DNA of 24,865 nucleotides from Bacillota bacterium. GTDB taxonomy: Bacteria; Bacillota; Clostridia; Lachnospirales; Lachnospiraceae. The stretch lies in assembly GCA_023408815.1 (NCBI GenBank), contig JAEYJO010000073.1, forward strand, positions 1 through 24,865, given 5' to 3'. The notes under the pieces are model-generated. The model was not told the DNA's origin. It saw only the letters and a program-made list of their open reading frames with translations, and searched no databases. The position numbers were made by a program, and so were the translations under genes. Shown here piece after piece: positions 23,432 through 24,865 of the stretch. Numbering within the stretch: the first letter of the stretch is position 1; each line of letters begins with the position of its first letter.

Positions 23432-23464
23432 TTTAATCTCTCTTTAATAAAGTTCAATTACAAT
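23432..23464 (+). promoter_or_regulatory. Decarboxylase-beta promoter with the same direct repeats
   Basis: TTTAAT (23432-23437), five bases, TTTAAT (23443-23448), ten bases, then -10 TACAAT (23459-23464). The layout is identical to 23248-23280, including the CTYTC between repeats. Nothing gene-like was seen in the rest of the 337-bp gap 23220-23556. Confidence 0.8.
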
Positions 23465-23477
23465 ACAAAAAGTAAAA

Positions 23478-23522
23478 TTGGGAGCCTTCGTCAATCGATA
23501 GTACCAGCGAGGGATGTCCCAA
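23478..23522 (+). promoter_or_regulatory. Leader hairpin of the decarboxylase-beta mRNA
   Basis: TTGGGA pairs with TCCCAA, and inside it CCTTCG pairs with CGAGGG around a 17-nt loop. It starts about 7 nt after the predicted transcript start and ends 34 nt before the ATG. It could be a regulatory leader; I do not recognise a known riboswitch class. Confidence 0.4.
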
Positions 23523-23556
23523 AATATAGGATTTATATATCAAGGAGGATTTGTAC

Positions 23557-24711
23557 ATGACATTCTGGGATAATCTTTTTTCTAACTTTGGGCTTACGCA
23601 AGTGACCTTACCGCAGGTTGTAATGATATTGCTCGCTTTCTTTTTAACATATCTCGCCATCGTTAGAAAATATGAACCGCTATTGCTTCTTCCTCTGGCT
23701 TTTGGCATGATGATCGCCAATATTCCGTTGGCGGGTCTTTCCGCATATGATGAGGGTGGCTTACTTTATTACTTGTATCGGGGGATTGATTTAGGTATTT
23801 ATCCGCCGATGATTTTTTTGTGTATCGGAGCTATGACCGACTTTGGTCCGTTGATCGCTTCTCCCCGCAACGCGCTTATCGGATTGGGCGGTCAGCTTGG
23901 TATTTTTGCCGCCATGGGAAGCGCCTTATTAATAGGGCAGGGCCTCGCCTACATTATCCCCGGATTGGAACCATTTACTCTGGGCGAGGCCGCTGCTATT
24001 GGTATTATCGGCAGTTCAGACGGCCCAACTTCTATTTACACCGCAGATCGTCTTGCGCCTGATCTATTACCCGTAATTACGATTGCTGCCTATTCATACA
24101 TGGCATTGATTCCCATTATACAACCTCCGATTATGCGGGCGCTTACCACACCGGAGGAACGGGTTATTGTTATGCCGGAATCAAAAAAAGTAACCCGCAG
24201 GCAAAAAATTCTTTTTTCTATTGGCATAACTCTTGTTACATTGTTTTTGGTTCCTGCAGCAGGTTCATTAATTGCCATGCTCATGCTGGGAAATCTGATC
24301 AAAGAAAGCGGCGTAACCGAACGATATATCCGCTCCTTACAAAACGATCTGTTAAATATATTAACATTGCTGATCGGCCTTTCTGTCGGTGCAACTGCTA
24401 CCGCAGAACGGATTCTGAACCCTCAAACTATCATGATTATCTGTTTGGGGCTGTTCGCTTTCGCCTTTGGAACGATTGGCGGTATTACTATAGCAAAGAT
24501 CCTGTGTAAAATAACCGGAGGAAAGGTAAATCCTTTAATTGGAAATTCAGGTGTATCCGCTATGCCGATGGCTGCCCGCGTTTCTCAAAAACTGGGGCAG
24601 GAATATAATCCCCATAATCATCTTTTAATGCATGCAATGGGCCCTATCGTATCGAGCACGATTGGTTCCGCATTGATAGCAGGAATCTTTATTACTCTTT
24701 TTGGTTCCTGA
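23557..24711 (+). CDS. Sodium-pump decarboxylase beta subunit (OadB/GcdB/MmdB type)
   Basis: A 384-residue membrane protein of the beta subunit of biotin-dependent sodium-translocating decarboxylases. The diagnostic segments are GSSDGPTSIYTADRLAP with D155, and NPLIGNSGVSAMPMAARVSQ with N325 and S334. By position these match the sodium-path residues D203, N373 and S382 of the Klebsiella oxaloacetate decarboxylase. The C-terminus has YNPHNHLLMHAMGPI. AAGGAGG lies eight bases before the ATG at 23557; a TTG two codons earlier is less likely. No alpha, gamma or biotin-carrier gene is in the window, so it is either an orphan or supplies a complex encoded elsewhere. Its promoter matches that of the neighbouring two-component operon. 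Confidence 0.95.
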   Translation: MTFWDNLFSNFGLTQVTLPQVVMILLAFFLTYLAIVRKYEPLLLLPLAFGMMIANIPLAGLSAYDEGGLLYYLYRGIDLGIYPPMIFLCIGAMTDFGPLIASPRNALIGLGGQLGIFAAMGSALLIGQGLAYIIPGLEPFTLGEAAAIGIIGSSDGPTSIYTADRLAPDLLPVITIAAYSYMALIPIIQPPIMRALTTPEERVIVMPESKKVTRRQKILFSIGITLVTLFLVPAAGSLIAMLMLGNLIKESGVTERYIRSLQNDLLNILTLLIGLSVGATATAERILNPQTIMIICLGLFAFAFGTIGGITIAKILCKITGGKVNPLIGNSGVSAMPMAARVSQKLGQEYNPHNHLLMHAMGPIVSSTIGSALIAGIFITLFGS

Positions 24712-24717
24712 TATTAT

Positions 24718-24740
24718 AAAAAAGCCCTCCGGATTTCTCC
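24718..24740 (+). other. Left half of a broken terminator
   Basis: AAAAAAGCCCTCCGGATTTCTCC looks like the first arm and loop of the stem found intact at 122-153 and 15173-15202, but the expected closing arm GGAGGGC is missing. The sequence switches after 24740, where an insertion is inferred. Confidence 0.45.
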
Positions 24741-24865
24741 CAATGGCATTAAGTTAAGAAAAGACTCGCATCACAAAATACGTGGTGTGGGTCTTTTTTT
24801 GCTATTTTTGCTTGACAAGATAATAAAAATGTGTGGCCGCTTTCGCGACTGATATTTATAGCGGT
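24741..24865. mobile_element. Possible end of an inserted element (cut by window edge)
   Basis: From 24741 the sequence replaces the second arm of the decarboxylase terminator. It contains an outward-type hairpin, a TTGACA at 24812-24817 and CCGCT/AGCGG arms at the window edge, a layout common at insertion-sequence ends. No transposase reading frame is visible before the window stops, so the type cannot be named. Confidence 0.35.
24761..24800 (+). terminator. Terminator downstream of the decarboxylase beta gene
   Basis: A 14-bp stem with G-U pairs (24761-24774 with 24782-24795, 7-nt loop) runs into T7. It probably now ends the decarboxylase transcript and may belong to the inserted element. 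Confidence 0.85.

Noticed and set aside
1..24865. CRISPR array, phage genes, toxin-antitoxin pair or restriction system
   Set aside because: No regularly spaced direct repeats and no proteins of these classes were found on either strand.

Overview
The window looks like a chromosomal segment from a low-to-mid GC gut-type Clostridia, most likely a Lachnospiraceae relative. The evidence is AT-rich spacers, strong GGAGG ribosome-binding sites, near-consensus sigma-A promoters with 17-bp spacers, an EFR1-type flavodoxin/ferredoxin fusion, a lone sodium-pump decarboxylase beta subunit and lipobox lipoproteins. The species cannot be named from the sequence.

Layout. 1-118 (minus): the 5' end of a group II intron, cut by the window edge and sitting just behind the terminator of tRNA-Leu(UAG). 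183-1830 (minus): the tRNA, a flavodoxin-like protein and a CPBP-family membrane protease homologue. 2008-4990 (minus): a polar amino-acid ABC importer (lipoprotein, internal terminator, permease, ATPase) followed by a cytidylate-kinase-like gene. 5202-5774: an Frm2-like nitroreductase. 5938-9035: a siderophore/cobalamin-type ABC importer whose binding protein (minus) and permease/ATPase (plus) are driven by two mirror-image promoters inside one palindrome. 9239-10456: a Bcr/CflA MFS transporter. 10496-14778 (minus): a TetR regulator and a heterodimeric exporter-fold ABC pair. 14922-15162: a roughly 240-bp foldback (MITE-like) element with a 9-bp target duplication. 15277-18533 (minus): a MarR regulator and a P2-type cation ATPase. 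18887-21190: an EFR1 protein, then divergent cupin and LysR genes. 21187-23219 (minus): an OmpR-type two-component system. 23557-24711: a sodium-pump decarboxylase beta subunit. 24741-24865: what looks like the end of another inserted element, cutting into the beta-subunit terminator.

Two regulatory links come directly from repeated sequence. First, an 18-bp motif, GGTTAGT-N5-CTAACT, lies at the start sites of the mirror-image importer promoters and again just upstream of the ABC pair. This suggests that the importer, and perhaps the MFS transporter between them, belong to one metal or metallophore regulon. Second, the motif TTTAATCTYTCTTTAAT lies exactly 10 bp upstream of the -10 box of both the response-regulator/kinase operon and the lone decarboxylase beta gene. 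The two-component system therefore probably controls itself and this membrane protein.

Further local regulation is visible. The TetR gene has a 22-bp palindrome at its start site. MarR and the P-type ATPase share an 11/12-bp motif. The flavodoxin, nitroreductase, EFR1 and cupin/LysR genes each have palindromes near their promoters. Substrates of the transporters cannot be fixed from sequence alone.
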